From: a bacterium | GTDB lineage: Bacteria; Bacteroidota; Ignavibacteria; SZUA-365 | Reading direction: 5' to 3' | DNA: 64,000 nt | Assembly: GCA_020444325.1 (NCBI GenBank) | Contig: JAHLLD010000001.1 | Span: forward strand, 310,001-374,000 | In this document: positions 1-10,091 of the stretch, piece after piece | Layout: each line of letters begins with the position of its first letter | Numbering within the stretch: position 1 is the stretch's first letter | The notes under the pieces: model-generated | Database searches by the model: none | What the model saw: the letters and a program-made list of their open reading frames with translations, nothing else | What the model was told of the DNA's origin: nothing | Program-made: the position numbers and the translations under genes

Positions 1-547
1 CGTGAATACTGCCGAGCATTTCCTGCGCTTCTTCCTTCTGAATATCCTCGAGGTGTTCGCGCAGTAAATGGGAGAGCCCGAGAATGGAATTCAGGGGTGT
101 GAGGAATTCATGGGGGAGGGAAAGACTGATGGAATCCCGCATCTGGTCCATCACACCACGCAGCGAACTCTCCACAGATTGCCGCTTGTCCAGCCGCACT
201 TCCACAGCATTGAGCAGTTCCTCTTTCGTAAACGGCTTGGTCAAATAGTCGTCAGCACCGGACAGCATTCCCTTGCGCAGATCCGTTTTGTCCGACAGCG
301 CGGAAAGAAAAATGAATGGGATGAGGGAAATCTGCGGATCCTTGCGCACGTATTCCAGCACGCCGAAACCACCGAGATTCGGCATCATGATGTCACAGAG
401 TACCAGATCCGGCTGCTGATCACGGATGAGCTCAATCCCCAGCATGCCATTTTCCGCGGAAACCACCTGGTGTCCGGCCTCGGAAAGTCGCTCGATGATG
501 GTCTCCCGCACGATCGCTTCATCTTCGATAACCGCAATCTTTGCCAT
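1..547 (-). CDS. Response regulator-histidine kinase fusion (partial, cut by window edge)
   Basis: Reading the minus strand from ATG at 547 gives 182 codons that run off the left edge. Residues 1-120 are a receiver domain: acidic pocket E8/D9, phospho-acceptor D52 in LVLCDIMMPN, and conserved K104 in TKPF. From about residue 125 a HisKA dimerisation region follows, with the likely phospho-acceptor H146 in SLPHEFLTPLN. The missing part is expected to be an HATPase domain. A receiver placed before a kinase core is typical of soluble hybrid kinases that take phosphate from another kinase; the large hybrid kinase at 1636-6039 is a possible partner, but that is inference. GGAGG lies just upstream of the ATG. 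Only the N-terminal part is visible, so the full domain set is unknown. Confidence 0.9.
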   Translation of the reverse strand, partial: MAKIAVIEDEAIVRETIIERLSEAGHQVVSAENGMLGIELIRDQQPDLVLCDIMMPNLGGFGVLEYVRKDPQISLIPFIFLSALSDKTDLRKGMLSGADDYLTKPFTKEELLNAVEVRLDKRQSVESSLRGVMDQMRDSISLSLPHEFLTPLNSILGLSHLLREHLEDIQKEEAQEMLGSIH

Positions 548-574
548 GCATCCTCCATTACTCAGTGACGCAAC

Positions 575-603
575 AATGTATCAATCTCCCCCAAACAGTA
601 CAA
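575..603 (-). promoter_or_regulatory. Candidate sigma70-type promoter for the REC-kinase gene
   Basis: On the minus strand TTGTAC and TACATT are separated by exactly 17 bases, about 28 bases upstream of the ATG at 547. Two hexamers with near-consensus letters and ideal spacing support a promoter, but no start site is known. Confidence 0.4.
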
Positions 604-632
604 CATGAGCACACCCATCCCCACATTTCTCC

Positions 633-661
633 TTGCACATTAATGAGCATATGCCTATAAT
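633..661 (+). promoter_or_regulatory. Strong sigma70-like promoter, probably giving a leaderless mRNA
   Basis: TTGCAC (633-638), a 17-base spacer and a perfect TATAAT (656-661). The usual start distance places +1 at about 667-669, on the ATG at 668. No Shine-Dalgarno sequence lies before that ATG, which fits a leaderless transcript. Confidence 0.65.
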
Positions 662-667
662 TGAATC

Positions 668-1150
668 ATGAACAAGCGCCGAGGAAGACCACATCGTTGC
701 CGCCATATCGGACTGGAAGCAGAGTTCCGTCATTTTCGTCCCGCGGATGCAGAGACGGGAGAGGCGGAGCAGCTCGTCCTGTCACTCGATGAGCTTGAAG
801 CCCTGCGGCTCGCGGATTATGAAGGGTTGTATCACTGCGATGCGGCCCGGCACATGCAGGTGAGCAGGCAGACGTTTGGCCGCATACTCGCATCCGCTCA
901 TCGCACGGTCGCGGCGGCGCTGCTCGGTGGCAAGGAAATCCTCGTACAAGGAGGCAGTGTCATGCAGACATCACAGAACATGGGCCACGACGGGAATTGC
1001 ATTTGCGTTTCCTGCGGCCACAAAAAAGCACATGAGGCCGGGCACCCCTGCAGGGAAGAACGTTGTCCTTCCTGCGGCAAGGCAATGCTGCGCGAGGGGT
1101 CGGCCCATCACAAGGCATTTCTCGAAAAACAACAAGGAAAACAAAAATGA
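668..1150 (+). CDS. DUF134-family DNA-binding protein with C-terminal zinc-ribbon-like cysteines
   Basis: 160 residues. The N-terminal two thirds match the DUF134 family: an RRGRPHRCR start, then LSLDELEALRLADYEGLY and a helix-turn-helix around residues 50-80 (AARHMQVSRQTFGRIL). The tail has six cysteines (C111, C113, C116, C128, C133, C136), including two CxxC pairs, likely a small metal site. DUF134 proteins are predicted DNA-binding proteins, often beside dinitrogenase iron-molybdenum cofactor (NifX/NifB-like) proteins, as here: the next ORF overlaps its stop by ATGA. The pair is probably co-translated. The promoter at 633-661 implies a leaderless message. The regulatory target is unknown. 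Confidence 0.85.
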   Translation: MNKRRGRPHRCRHIGLEAEFRHFRPADAETGEAEQLVLSLDELEALRLADYEGLYHCDAARHMQVSRQTFGRILASAHRTVAAALLGGKEILVQGGSVMQTSQNMGHDGNCICVSCGHKKAHEAGHPCREERCPSCGKAMLREGSAHHKAFLEKQQGKQK

Positions 1151-1575
1151 ACATCGCCATCGCATCAGACGACGGCACGTATGTGTCTCAGCATTTCGGC
1201 AGGACACGAGGTTTCGTCATTTTCACGCAGGACGACAGCGGAGAAAAACAGCGCTACGTGCGCAACGATTTCACACAGCACGCCCGCGGCGAACATCAAC
1301 ACCATGAAGGCGCACATCAACACCATGAAGGCGCACATCAGCAGCACGACCATCATCAGCATGGGGGACATCAGCACAGCCATGAAGGCATACTCGCTGC
1401 GCTCGAGGGCTGCGATATCGTCGTTGCAGGTGGAATGGGGAGACGTCTCCGTGAGGATTTGCATCACGCAGGTATTGAAGCCATCGTGACGGATCAGCAG
1501 ACGGTGGAGGGTGTGATAGAGGAAGCGCGCGGCGGCATGCTGGTGCATCAGGCCGACAGGCACTGCGCACATTAG
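1147..1575 (+). CDS. NifX/dinitrogenase iron-molybdenum cofactor family protein with a histidine-rich insert
   Basis: The start ATG at 1147 overlaps the stop of the DUF134 gene. 142 residues. The opening MNIAIASDDGTYVSQHFGR and the end, GCDIVVAGGMGRRLRE with GIEAIVTD, are the two halves of the small alpha/beta fold of the NifX/NafY/DiNase family, which binds iron-sulfur or FeMo-type clusters. Between them, at roughly residues 49-78, is an insert made almost wholly of His, Gln, Glu and Gly with two exact HQHHEGA units, encoded by a 21-bp direct repeat at 1294-1335. Such a stretch would bind transition metals. No nitrogenase genes are visible, so a role in general Fe/Mo or other metal handling is more likely than nitrogen fixation. 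Confidence 0.85.
   Translation: MNIAIASDDGTYVSQHFGRTRGFVIFTQDDSGEKQRYVRNDFTQHARGEHQHHEGAHQHHEGAHQQHDHHQHGGHQHSHEGILAALEGCDIVVAGGMGRRLREDLHHAGIEAIVTDQQTVEGVIEEARGGMLVHQADRHCAH
1294..1335 (+). repeat. 21-bp tandem repeat (2 units) coding His-rich heptapeptides
   Basis: Two identical 21-base units (1294-1314 and 1315-1335) encode HQHHEGA twice inside the NifX-like gene; a diverged third unit follows. Confidence 0.85.
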
Positions 1576-1635
1576 ATGTAAGCGCAGACACGGGCAATCG
1601 CAGCGAGCCTTGATGATTGCGATCACCTTTGTGAA

Positions 1636-4600
1636 TTACAGCGAGCCGGCTGAACCCAGATACGTTTCGCGAAGTGCGGGGATCGTTTCGGTGAACACGC
1701 GGCGGGCCTGTTCCAGATGCGCAGGCACTTCAGCAAGCGTATCCTGATCCGCCGCCAGTTCGATGCGATACCAGGCATGGGCAAGTCCCTGTGCACCGAG
1801 ATTCAGCGCTGAACCTTTGAGCGTATGCGCCGCGCGTCTGACGACCGCGGCGTCGCCTTTTTCCAGTGCCGCGGCGATTTCATCGAGCAGATCGCCACTC
1901 TGGGATTCGAGAATATCAATCAGTTCTTTCAGCAGTTCCTCGCCGTCAGATTGCACGAGCATCTGCAGTGACTCCACGGTGTTTTCATCGAGCAGCGGCA
2001 CATCCTCGTATTCCTCCTCTGCCTGCGCTGCGGCAGCAACAGAATTTTCAGCTGCCTGGGGAGCGGCGGCGGCATCAGGTACATCGTGTTTCACGTCCTG
2101 CGCCGCATTCCCCGTGCCGGATTCGTGCAATTCCCTTCGCCGCTGCACTTCGTCCTGCCAGTGCTCGATTGTTTTCTGAATCATATCGATGCGGATGGGT
2201 TTGCTGATGTAATCCTGCATCCCTGCGTCGAGGCAGCGCTGCCTGTCCCCATCGAGCGCATTCGCCGTCACCGCCACGATCACCGGCTGACGCTCGGAAC
2301 CAAAGTGCTCTACGATACGCCGGGTCGCTTCGAGGCCGTCCATTTCCGGCATCTGAACGTCCATAAACACCATGTCGTACCGCTGCCGCTGCAACGCGTC
2401 GAGCACTTCGATGCCATTGGCTGCAACGTCGACCCTATAGCCCATCTGCGTAAACAGACGCACGACGAGCTTCTGATTCACCACGTTGTCTTCAGCTATG
2501 AGCACGTGCAGCGGGATACGGTCGGCAAGTTTTGTATCGAGCCGACGTTGCTTCTCGGGTGCCTGCTCTTTGCTGGCGCTGCGCAGCATGGTGGTGGCAA
2601 GTACATTGCGCAGCTGGGATTCCTTGACGGGTTTGGTGAGAACGGACTGAAACACCTCGGCACCGGCGATACGTTCATCATGCTTGCTCAGTGAACTGAG
2701 CAGGATGAGAGGAAATGGCGCGTGTCCCGTCTGCTTGCGAATGGCATGCGCGAGTTGATGTCCGTCCATTTCCGGCATGAGCATGTCGATGATCGCCACA
2801 TCGAAACGCATGCCGGATTCGAGAACGCGCAGCGCTTCGGCGCCCGATGGGAGACAGAGGCAGTCCATTCCCCAGCTGACACATTGCAGATTGAGAATGC
2901 GCCGGTTGGTCTGATTGTCGTCAACCACGAGGATGCGTTTTCCCTGGAGGGCGTTGCCGTCATGTGCTTCATCCTTCTCGCTTTCGACAGCGGAAAACCC
3001 GAGCTGAAGGGTGAAGAAAAAGGAACTGCCCTTTCCTTCTTCACTTTCCACCCAGACTTCGCCACCCATCATACTGACCAGTCGTGCGGTGATGGCGAGA
3101 CCGAGTCCCGTACCACCGTACTTGCGCGTGGTTGAGGAATCGATCTGCGTGAACGAGCGGAAGAGGAGTTCGCGTTTGGCTTCAGGGATACCGATACCGG
3201 TGTCGCGCACCTCGAACTGCAGCATACAGTTGTCTTCCTCCCTCCCTTTCAGCGAAACCTCGACGAACACTTCGCCTTTGTCCGTGAATTTGATGGCGTT
3301 GCCAACGAGGTTGACCAGCACCTGCCGCAGACGCGTGACATCACCAATGACATGCGCGGGCACATCCTTGTTTATCAGGTACAGCATTTCGAGCTGTTTG
3401 TTTTCCGTATTGGGAAGCAGCAGATCAAACACTTCCTCGATGCACGGCCGCAGTTCAAAGGGATGGGTTTCGATATTCATGCGACCGGATTCGATTTTCG
3501 AGAAATCGAGAATGTCGTTGATGATGGTCAGCAGACTTTCACCACTGCTGCGAATTGTTTCGACATACTCGGTCTGATCTTCAGAAAGCGCGGTTTCCAT
3601 CAGCAGTCCGGTCATGCCGATGACACCGTTCATTGGCGTACGGATCTCGTGACTCATTGAAGCCAGGAATTCGCTTTTCGCGTGATCGGCCGCTTCGGCC
3701 TGTTCTTTTGCGGTGAGCAATTCCGCGGCGGTGCGTTGACGTTCCTCCTCGACCTGTTCCTCGTCGAGAAAATGTCCGATACTGCGTGCGAGCAATTCTA
3801 TGGCTTCGCTGTCGCTCGGACGAAAGGCATTCTGTCGCGGGTGCGGAGAGGAAAAACACAGGGTGCCGTACACCTCGCCGCGCACATGAATGGGTGTGCC
3901 GAGGTACGATTGCACCTGCAGTGTACCGCAGAGCATGACATCGGGATACTCGTCATCCTCCGTCGTGTCGTTTACGGCAATCGTCTGATGCTTGTCCGCA
4001 ACCACCGAGCAGTAGGAACATGCGAGATCAAAATACTGACCGGGCTGCATCTCCTCAGACGGTGAACGAACGGCGTGAATTTCGTAGCCGCTGCCGGCGA
4101 GACGCGTGATCAATCCGTTTTCCATGCCGAGCATTTCGGAACCCGTGCGAAGATAGTCCTCGAACAGATCTTCGAAACGGCTGTACTGTGAAGTATTGAG
4201 GCGGTGAATCTGCTTGAGCTGTTCACTGAACAGCAGCAGCTGCTGCTCCGCCGTCTTGCGGTCTTCGATGTCGTGGGAAATGGCAATCATGCCTACTTCC
4301 TCTCCCTTATCCATCAGCATGGCTGTGGTCAGGTACACCCAGAATTCCGTCCCGTTGCTGGTGATGTTGATCAGGTCTCCCTTCCATCCACCGCTGCGCG
4401 TCTGACGGAACAGCTCCGTCCCGAGGTTGGATGGATTGTGCGGCGAAAGAAACACCTCTGCCTGCTGACCGATGAGCTCGTCTTCTTCATAACCGAAGCG
4501 ACGCAGCACGGCGTTGTTGACGTAAGTGATGCGGCCCTTCTTGTCGGTGATGACAATGAATTCGTTGATGGACTCGATAACATGCGCGAGCCGGGCAATC

Positions 4601-6039
4601 TGCGCACTGATGCGTTTGCGCTCGGAAATGTCGCGCGTGGTGACGACGATGCCCTGTATCGACGGCACGTGCATGTAATTTTTCGCGATGGCCTCGAGGG
4701 AGAGCCAGCGACCGTTGACATGCATGTGACGGAATTCCACTTTCTCTTCGTGTTCCGGATGGGCGAGTACGCGCTTGGAGACATCCTTCACCATCTGTAC
4801 GTCATCCGGATGGAGGAATTCGAAAATGGATTTCCCGATACGCTGCCGGTTGCTGTAACCGCTCATGCGCTCCGCGGCTATGGTTTCGTAGACAATCTCC
4901 CCGCTGCTGTTGAGCACGGTGATGACATCGCTGAGATTCTGTACCAGCGATCGGAAACGCTGTTCACTGGCCTCGAGTGCCAGACGCGCCTGTTCGTGGG
5001 CAACCATACCGCCCAGAGTCCCGGCCATCACGAGGAGAATGGATTCCTCATGCTCGGTCCATTGCCGCGGTGTACGGCAGTCATCGAAACCGATGAAGCC
5101 CCAGAATGTGTCGTGTGAGAAAATGGGGACACAGAGCAGCGCACGAATGTCCTGCGCCTCGAGAATGTCCCTCTCGCCCCTCGGAAAATCGCGCACAAGT
5201 CCGTTCACCGTTTTCCCTTTTGAAAGCAGCGAATTCCAGCGAGTGAACTCCGGCTCGTACGGGAGATTCTGCAGTTCGGGATTATCGATCTGCGTGCTCA
5301 CCGTGCCACGCGTCCATTCGAAGCGCTGACTCATGCAGAGCCGGCCGCTTTCCGCGTCGATCGTGTTCTGGAAAATATAGACGCGGTCGACATTGCTCGC
5401 TTCCCCGAGTGTGAGGAGGGACTGCTGAATTCCCTCCTGCACGGTGGACGCTGTGACCAGCTGTCTGCTGGCGAGCGTAACACCGCGCAGCAGTCTGTCC
5501 CGCTGTTCGAGTGCTTCCATCGTGCGTGTACGTTCAGAAATGTCGCGAAGGAACAGCATGACCTTGTCGTCAATGACAGGGAGGTATGTCCCTTCAAACG
5601 TGATCTGCTGATCCCCCTGTTCGAACAGAAATTCCCGTGTCACGATCTCGAGTGTCGCCCGGGTACTTGCAATGTGTTCCTGCACATCACCGGCTGCGAT
5701 TTCAAAAGGCAGATCGCTGAGCAGTTTTCCAGCGCACTCCACCCCGGCCAGCAACGTATGCAGCTTACTGCCCGAGATTTCAAGAATGCGTCCATCGCTC
5801 TCGAGACGGAAAAACAGGTCGGGAAAGGTCTTGATGATACTGCTGAGCTCGGCGTTTCCATGTGTCAGCTGGCGCGAGGTCGACTGTATCGTAGCGCGCA
5901 GCTCCTCGGCCTCCTGCTGATATGCCCCGTAGGTCTGCGCAATCAGCGTGAGAAAGGCCTGCCATTGCTCATCCGACGGCGGCGCGGCGCCGAAAACGGA
6001 CTGCAGTTGGCTATCAAGTAACGAGGGTAATTCTTTCAT
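1636..6039 (-). CDS. Large hybrid sensor histidine kinase (PAS/GAF, HisKA, HATPase, two receivers, HPt)
   Basis: A cytosolic multi-domain kinase without obvious membrane helices. I start it at ATG 6039 (1467 residues); a TTG at 6087 would add 16. Domain order: PAS (~60-170), GAF (~190-355), PAS (~360-480), PAS (~490-605), a second GAF with [10 protein letters not shown] (~615-775), HisKA with [12 protein letters not shown] (~800), HATPase with [18 protein letters not shown] and [11 protein letters not shown], receiver 1 (phospho-Asp in [14 protein letters not shown]), receiver 2 ([13 protein letters not shown]) and HPt with [10 protein letters not shown] near the end. This is the BarA/ArcB-type phosphorelay layout, so phosphate passes His-Asp-His to an unlinked regulator. 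An Ala/Glu-rich linker separates receiver 2 from HPt. It converges with the NifX-like gene. The signal sensed cannot be read from the sequence. Confidence 0.95.
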   Translation of the reverse strand: MKELPSLLDSQLQSVFGAAPPSDEQWQAFLTLIAQTYGAYQQEAEELRATIQSTSRQLTHGNAELSSIIKTFPDLFFRLESDGRILEISGSKLHTLLAGVECAGKLLSDLPFEIAAGDVQEHIASTRATLEIVTREFLFEQGDQQITFEGTYLPVIDDKVMLFLRDISERTRTMEALEQRDRLLRGVTLASRQLVTASTVQEGIQQSLLTLGEASNVDRVYIFQNTIDAESGRLCMSQRFEWTRGTVSTQIDNPELQNLPYEPEFTRWNSLLSKGKTVNGLVRDFPRGERDILEAQDIRALLCVPIFSHDTFWGFIGFDDCRTPRQWTEHEESILLVMAGTLGGMVAHEQARLALEASEQRFRSLVQNLSDVITVLNSSGEIVYETIAAERMSGYSNRQRIGKSIFEFLHPDDVQMVKDVSKRVLAHPEHEEKVEFRHMHVNGRWLSLEAIAKNYMHVPSIQGIVVTTRDISERKRISAQIARLAHVIESINEFIVITDKKGRITYVNNAVLRRFGYEEDELIGQQAEVFLSPHNPSNLGTELFRQTRSGGWKGDLINITSNGTEFWVYLTTAMLMDKGEEVGMIAISHDIEDRKTAEQQLLLFSEQLKQIHRLNTSQYSRFEDLFEDYLRTGSEMLGMENGLITRLAGSGYEIHAVRSPSEEMQPGQYFDLACSYCSVVADKHQTIAVNDTTEDDEYPDVMLCGTLQVQSYLGTPIHVRGEVYGTLCFSSPHPRQNAFRPSDSEAIELLARSIGHFLDEEQVEEERQRTAAELLTAKEQAEAADHAKSEFLASMSHEIRTPMNGVIGMTGLLMETALSEDQTEYVETIRSSGESLLTIINDILDFSKIESGRMNIETHPFELRPCIEEVFDLLLPNTENKQLEMLYLINKDVPAHVIGDVTRLRQVLVNLVGNAIKFTDKGEVFVEVSLKGREEDNCMLQFEVRDTGIGIPEAKRELLFRSFTQIDSSTTRKYGGTGLGLAITARLVSMMGGEVWVESEEGKGSSFFFTLQLGFSAVESEKDEAHDGNALQGKRILVVDDNQTNRRILNLQCVSWGMDCLCLPSGAEALRVLESGMRFDVAIIDMLMPEMDGHQLAHAIRKQTGHAPFPLILLSSLSKHDERIAGAEVFQSVLTKPVKESQLRNVLATTMLRSASKEQAPEKQRRLDTKLADRIPLHVLIAEDNVVNQKLVVRLFTQMGYRVDVAANGIEVLDALQRQRYDMVFMDVQMPEMDGLEATRRIVEHFGSERQPVIVAVTANALDGDRQRCLDAGMQDYISKPIRIDMIQKTIEHWQDEVQRRRELHESGTGNAAQDVKHDVPDAAAAPQAAENSVAAAAQAEEEYEDVPLLDENTVESLQMLVQSDGEELLKELIDILESQSGDLLDEIAAALEKGDAAVVRRAAHTLKGSALNLGAQGLAHAWYRIELAADQDTLAEVPAHLEQARRVFTETIPALRETYLGSAGSL

Positions 6040-6225
6040 ACGACGACGGAGGCGATGCGTCCACGAGAGAAGGGTATGCTTTCTCAATATACGAAGCAGA
6101 ACACCAATGTACAGGTCCCGCCTGCGATTCCGCTCCTTTCCCCGGGAATGGAATTTTGGTTTTGCTTCCCGTGTTGTTCATACTACAAGGGTTCAATCAC
6201 ATGTTTCATCAGACCACGAAACCTT

Positions 6226-6909
6226 ATGTCACCTGGCAGTACGGGCCATTCTTTTTCCTTCAAGGACTGTACACTAACGGCAATCGCAACCGGCAAACGC
6301 GCACAGAATTTACGTGAACTGCGCGATCGTCTCAGTACAGTTGATGAAGGCTGCATATACTATCACTTCTGGGGTGGACGACTGCGTCCCCAGTTCGACG
6401 AACCGGAATTCAACAACGACTTCGCCGCATGGTGCAAGCACAGTCTGCGCGACGACGTTGCGGCAGAACGGCTCAGCGTCATCGACCCGATGAACTACGA
6501 CTCACTCGAAGATCTTCGCGCGGAAGTTGTCGAAGTCATCGAACAGCGCATCTCCGAGCGCGAATTCATACCCTGGGCGCAGAATGATCAGCAGTTTTCC
6601 TTCATCCGTTCACAGATCGTCGTGTTCAACACGCCGACAGATATCACGGACGCAGCGGAACTGGCTTCCATCATCCCACGCGTTTCCTCCAGCAGCATTT
6701 TCTACCACTTTATCGACGCACGCCGTCGCACGGATGACGGCAGGGATGATTTCAGCACCTGGATTTCCGGTCTCGATGGTGACTACGAAGAGCTCCTTGC
6801 GCGTCTGGCCGAACTGGATCCGTATTTCGCCTCGCTCAGTGATCTGCGGGATCAGCTCTCGGACCTGTTCCAAAGCTACTTTTCGAATGAAACGAAAGGG
6901 GGAGCCTGA
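6226..6909 (+). CDS. Conserved protein, DUF5752-like, first gene of the trehalose operon
   Basis: 227 residues from ATG 6226. The frame is open farther upstream, but that part is Cys/Phe-rich and does not look coding. The protein seems to hold two related halves: each has a YHFW/YHFID-type segment (CIYYHFWGGRLRP near 40 and IFYHFIDARRRTDDG near 160) followed by an acidic F..W helix, suggesting an internal duplication. From memory this resembles DUF5752, found beside trehalose glycosyltransferases; I cannot verify that here. Its TGA overlaps the treT ATG (TGATG), so it is translationally coupled to TreT. A regulatory or partner role for trehalose synthesis is inference. Confidence 0.75.
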   Translation: MSPGSTGHSFSFKDCTLTAIATGKRAQNLRELRDRLSTVDEGCIYYHFWGGRLRPQFDEPEFNNDFAAWCKHSLRDDVAAERLSVIDPMNYDSLEDLRAEVVEVIEQRISEREFIPWAQNDQQFSFIRSQIVVFNTPTDITDAAELASIIPRVSSSSIFYHFIDARRRTDDGRDDFSTWISGLDGDYEELLARLAELDPYFASLSDLRDQLSDLFQSYFSNETKGGA

Positions 6910-8144
6910 TGCAGCAGATTGATGCTTATGCCCCCATCACGGGCAAAGACGTAATCGAACAGCTCCGCCAGCTGGCGGAGCCTCTCAAGGGAATGAAAGT
7001 CGTGCATGTAAATTCCACTCGCATGGGCGGCGGTGTCGCGGAAATCCTTCACAAGATGGTGCCGCTCATGAATGATCTCGGTCTCGAGACATCGTGGGAG
7101 GTCATCGAGGGAAACGAAGATTTCTACCAGTGCACCAAAAGTTTCCACAACGCGATGCAGGGCAACCAGGTGCACATTCCGGATGACCTGCTGAAAAACT
7201 ATGAAAAGGTCAATGCCGAAAACGCGGAGAAGCTGCGTCCCGCGCTCGAGGATGCGGACGTCGTCATCATCCATGATCCACAGCCGGCGCCGCTCCTGAA
7301 GCATTTCCCCGACCGCAAGGGCATATGGATCTGGCGCTGCCATATCGATGCGAGTCATCCCTACAGGCCCGTGTGGAAATATCTGCGTCCCTTTCTCGAA
7401 GATTATGACGCGAGTATATGGTCGCTCTCCGATTTCGCGCAGCCGCTGCCGCATCCGCAGTACCTTATTCCACCCTCCATCGATCCGCTGAGCGACAAGA
7501 ATATCGATCTGGCTGAAGAGGAGATCGCCGATGTGCGTTCGCGGTTCGGTATCGATCCCGAGCGGGCGCTGATCACGCAGGTCAGCCGCTACGATCGCTT
7601 CAAGGATCCGGTCGGTGTTATTGAAGCCTACAAACTGGCGAAGCGCTTTACGCCCGGACTGCAGCTGGTTCTCGCCGGCGGCAGTGCATCAGACGATCCG
7701 GAAGGCGAAGCGGTACTCAATGATGTATACGCTGCGGCGGATGATGATCCCGACGTAAAAATCCTCCTGCTGCCATCCGACGCCAATCGCACCATCAACG
7801 CGCTGCAGCGCGCGAGTGATATCGTCCTGCAGAAATCCACGCGTGAAGGATTCGGTCTCACTGTGACCGAGGCCATGTGGAAAGCGCGTCCCGTGATCGG
7901 CGGCAACACCGGCGGCATCCGCCTCCAGGTCATCAATCACCACACCGGTTTTCTCGTCTCCACGCCGGAAGGCGCTGCGCTGCGCACACGCTATCTGCTC
8001 AACAAACCGGAGCTTCGTCAGCACATGGGAGAGAAGGCGCAGTCCTTCGTCCGTGACCATTTTCTGCTTACTCGCCACCTCGGAGAGTATCTCACCATCA
8101 TGGTCATTCTAGCGAAAGGACACGGCGACCGCGTGGAGCTGTGA
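6909..8144 (+). CDS. treT: Trehalose glycosyltransferring synthase (TreT-type GT4)
   Basis: 411 residues. GT-B fold glycosyltransferase: the N-terminal VVHVNSTRMGGGVAEILHKMVPLM and LGLETSWEVIEGNEDFY are typical of TreT/trehalose synthase. The C-terminal half carries the GT4 nucleotide-sugar site with the EX7E-like STREGFGLTVTEAMW, then GGNTGGI. Enzymes of this family make trehalose from NDP-glucose and glucose in one reversible step. The gene overlaps the DUF5752-like gene before it (TGATG) and otsB after it (TGATG), giving a tightly coupled operon. The same operon encodes the two-step OtsA/OtsB route, so two ways of making trehalose are co-expressed. Confidence 0.92.
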   Translation: MQQIDAYAPITGKDVIEQLRQLAEPLKGMKVVHVNSTRMGGGVAEILHKMVPLMNDLGLETSWEVIEGNEDFYQCTKSFHNAMQGNQVHIPDDLLKNYEKVNAENAEKLRPALEDADVVIIHDPQPAPLLKHFPDRKGIWIWRCHIDASHPYRPVWKYLRPFLEDYDASIWSLSDFAQPLPHPQYLIPPSIDPLSDKNIDLAEEEIADVRSRFGIDPERALITQVSRYDRFKDPVGVIEAYKLAKRFTPGLQLVLAGGSASDDPEGEAVLNDVYAAADDDPDVKILLLPSDANRTINALQRASDIVLQKSTREGFGLTVTEAMWKARPVIGGNTGGIRLQVINHHTGFLVSTPEGAALRTRYLLNKPELRQHMGEKAQSFVRDHFLLTRHLGEYLTIMVILAKGHGDRVEL

Positions 8145-8959
8145 TGGCAAAGCAGCGGAACATCGACGGCGTATTACGCGCCCTGCAGCCGACCGTGGAT
8201 CTCCGCGGCTTCGAGCATATGCTGCTGCGCAGCAGTCTTCGCATGCTCCTGCTCGATTACGACGGGACCCTGGCACCGTTCGTCACACAGCGTGACCAGG
8301 CCGTCCCGTATCCCGGTATCCGCGAGCTGCTTTCCAGGATCATCGCCGACCCGCGCAATCGTGTCGTGATTATCAGCGGACGTGCGGTCGCGGATCTCAA
8401 ACCTCTGCTCGCCATCGATCCGCTGCCCGAGATCTGGGGCTCCCACGGCTGGGAACGGCTCATGCGTGACGGCAGCTATGAAGCACCTCCGTTTCCCGAC
8501 GCAGTCATCGAGATGTTCGATGAAGAGTGGCAATGGCTGCTCGAACACTTCGACGCTGCCCAGCTCGAAAGAAAACCCGCATCCGTTGCTCTGCACTGGC
8601 GCGGACTCGAGCCTGCCCGTCAGAAAAAACTCGAGCGGGAAGCCCGCAGAAAATGGCGTCCCCTCGGCGAAAGTGAGCAGTTCGAAGTGCATGCCTTCGA
8701 TGGCGGACTGGAATTGCGTGCCGCCGGGCGCAACAAGGGAGATGCCGTACGCACGCTCCTCGGGGAGGTTGGAGAGGATGTGCCCATCGCATACTTTGGG
8801 GATGACCAGACGGACGAGGACGCCTTCAAAGCGCTGAAAGGCCGCGGACTTCGCATCCTTGTACGACCTGAAGTCCGTGACACCGAAGCGGATATTCACT
8901 GCGTCCCGCCCGAAGGTCTCCACACCTTATTACAGCTCTGGAACAGCAGTCATGTTTGA
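8144..8959 (+). CDS. otsB: Trehalose-6-phosphate phosphatase
   Basis: 271 residues from ATG 8144, preferred over the GTG at 8141 because it overlaps the treT stop. HAD-superfamily motifs: LLLDYDGTLAPF (nucleophile Asp and DxD), VVIISGRAV, a lysine-containing middle part, and the Mg-binding GDDQTDEDAFKAL. It removes phosphate from trehalose-6-phosphate made by OtsA, whose gene lies two positions downstream. The MscS-family gene starts inside its last codons (8952), so the pair is translationally coupled. Confidence 0.95.
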   Translation: MAKQRNIDGVLRALQPTVDLRGFEHMLLRSSLRMLLLDYDGTLAPFVTQRDQAVPYPGIRELLSRIIADPRNRVVIISGRAVADLKPLLAIDPLPEIWGSHGWERLMRDGSYEAPPFPDAVIEMFDEEWQWLLEHFDAAQLERKPASVALHWRGLEPARQKKLEREARRKWRPLGESEQFEVHAFDGGLELRAAGRNKGDAVRTLLGEVGEDVPIAYFGDDQTDEDAFKALKGRGLRILVRPEVRDTEADIHCVPPEGLHTLLQLWNSSHV

Positions 8960-10091
8960 CCGCATACCTGACACCATACTGGGTAATACCCCGGTGGACT
9001 GGCTGATCGCCATCGGCATTGCCGTCGTCACCACTACTGTCCTCTTCCTCGCCAAGCGCATCGCAGGCAAGTATTTCATGCGTCTTGCGAAGCGTACGGT
9101 GACGGATCTCGATGACATGTTTGCGGGACTGTTCAGCAAAATCAGTCTCTTCGTGCTCATCGTGGTCGGTTTATACGCCGGATCACTCTGGCTGTCGCTC
9201 CCCGCCAAAGCACATGATATCATCCATCATGCACTGTTCGCTGCGAGCATCATCCAGGCCGCGTTCTGGGGAAACAGCATCATCTACTATCTGATCAACA
9301 AGACGACGCGTCTGCGGGAGTACGAGGATGCCTCGGCGAAAACCACACTGAGCGTGCTGGGCTTCCTCAGCAAACTCGTGCTGTGGTCGGTCGTATTGCT
9401 CATCATTCTCGACAATATCGGCTTCAATATTACCACGCTCATCGCCAGCCTCGGCATCGGTGGCATCGCCGTGGCACTTGCCGCGCAGAGCATACTTGCA
9501 GAACTGTTCGCTTCGCTCTCCATTGCAGTAGACAAACCGTTCGTGATTGGTGATTTCATCATCATTGACAGTTTCCTCGGTATCGTGGAAAAAATCGGTA
9601 TGCGGACCACGCACATCCGCAGCCTCGGTGGCGAACTGATCGTGTTTTCAAACACCGATCTGCTGAGCAGCCGCATTCGCAACTACCAGCGCATGGAGGA
9701 ACGCCGCATCCTGTTCGTGATCGGCGTGGTATACGGCACACCCGCCGATCAGGTCGAAGCCATTCCCTCCATGGTGAGGGAAATCATCGAACAGGACGAA
9801 ATGACGCGCTTCGATCGCGGTCATTTCAAAGAGTACGGTGCATCGTCGCTGAACTTCGAATTCGTCTACTACGTCCTCTCTCGGGAATACAACGTGTTCA
9901 TGGATACGCAGCAGCGCATCAACATGAGCATTTACCGCAAGTTCGAGGAAGAAGGTATCGAGTTCGCCTATCCGACGCAGACCATCCATCTCCGACAGGC
10001 CGCGGCGGACGACAGCGGGAAGACGAAGACCGTCCTGCAGAAGAAAAACGCTGAACAAACGAACACATCGCCTGAACAGACATCATCATGA
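8952..10091 (+). CDS. MscS-family mechanosensitive channel
   Basis: 379 residues from ATG 8952, which lies 8 bases inside otsB; longer starts would run deep into otsB. Three to five hydrophobic segments in the first half are followed by the pore helix and beta domain signature GIAVALAAQSILAELFASLS, then DKPFVIGDFI, the hallmark of MscS proteins. MscS channels open on hypo-osmotic shock and release solutes. Its position between otsB and otsA ties solute release to synthesis of the solute itself. The C-terminal tail (about 40 residues) is polar and rich in Thr, Lys and Glu. Its stop overlaps the otsA start (ATGA). Confidence 0.93.
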   Translation: MFDRIPDTILGNTPVDWLIAIGIAVVTTTVLFLAKRIAGKYFMRLAKRTVTDLDDMFAGLFSKISLFVLIVVGLYAGSLWLSLPAKAHDIIHHALFAASIIQAAFWGNSIIYYLINKTTRLREYEDASAKTTLSVLGFLSKLVLWSVVLLIILDNIGFNITTLIASLGIGGIAVALAAQSILAELFASLSIAVDKPFVIGDFIIIDSFLGIVEKIGMRTTHIRSLGGELIVFSNTDLLSSRIRNYQRMEERRILFVIGVVYGTPADQVEAIPSMVREIIEQDEMTRFDRGHFKEYGASSLNFEFVYYVLSREYNVFMDTQQRINMSIYRKFEEEGIEFAYPTQTIHLRQAAADDSGKTKTVLQKKNAEQTNTSPEQTSS

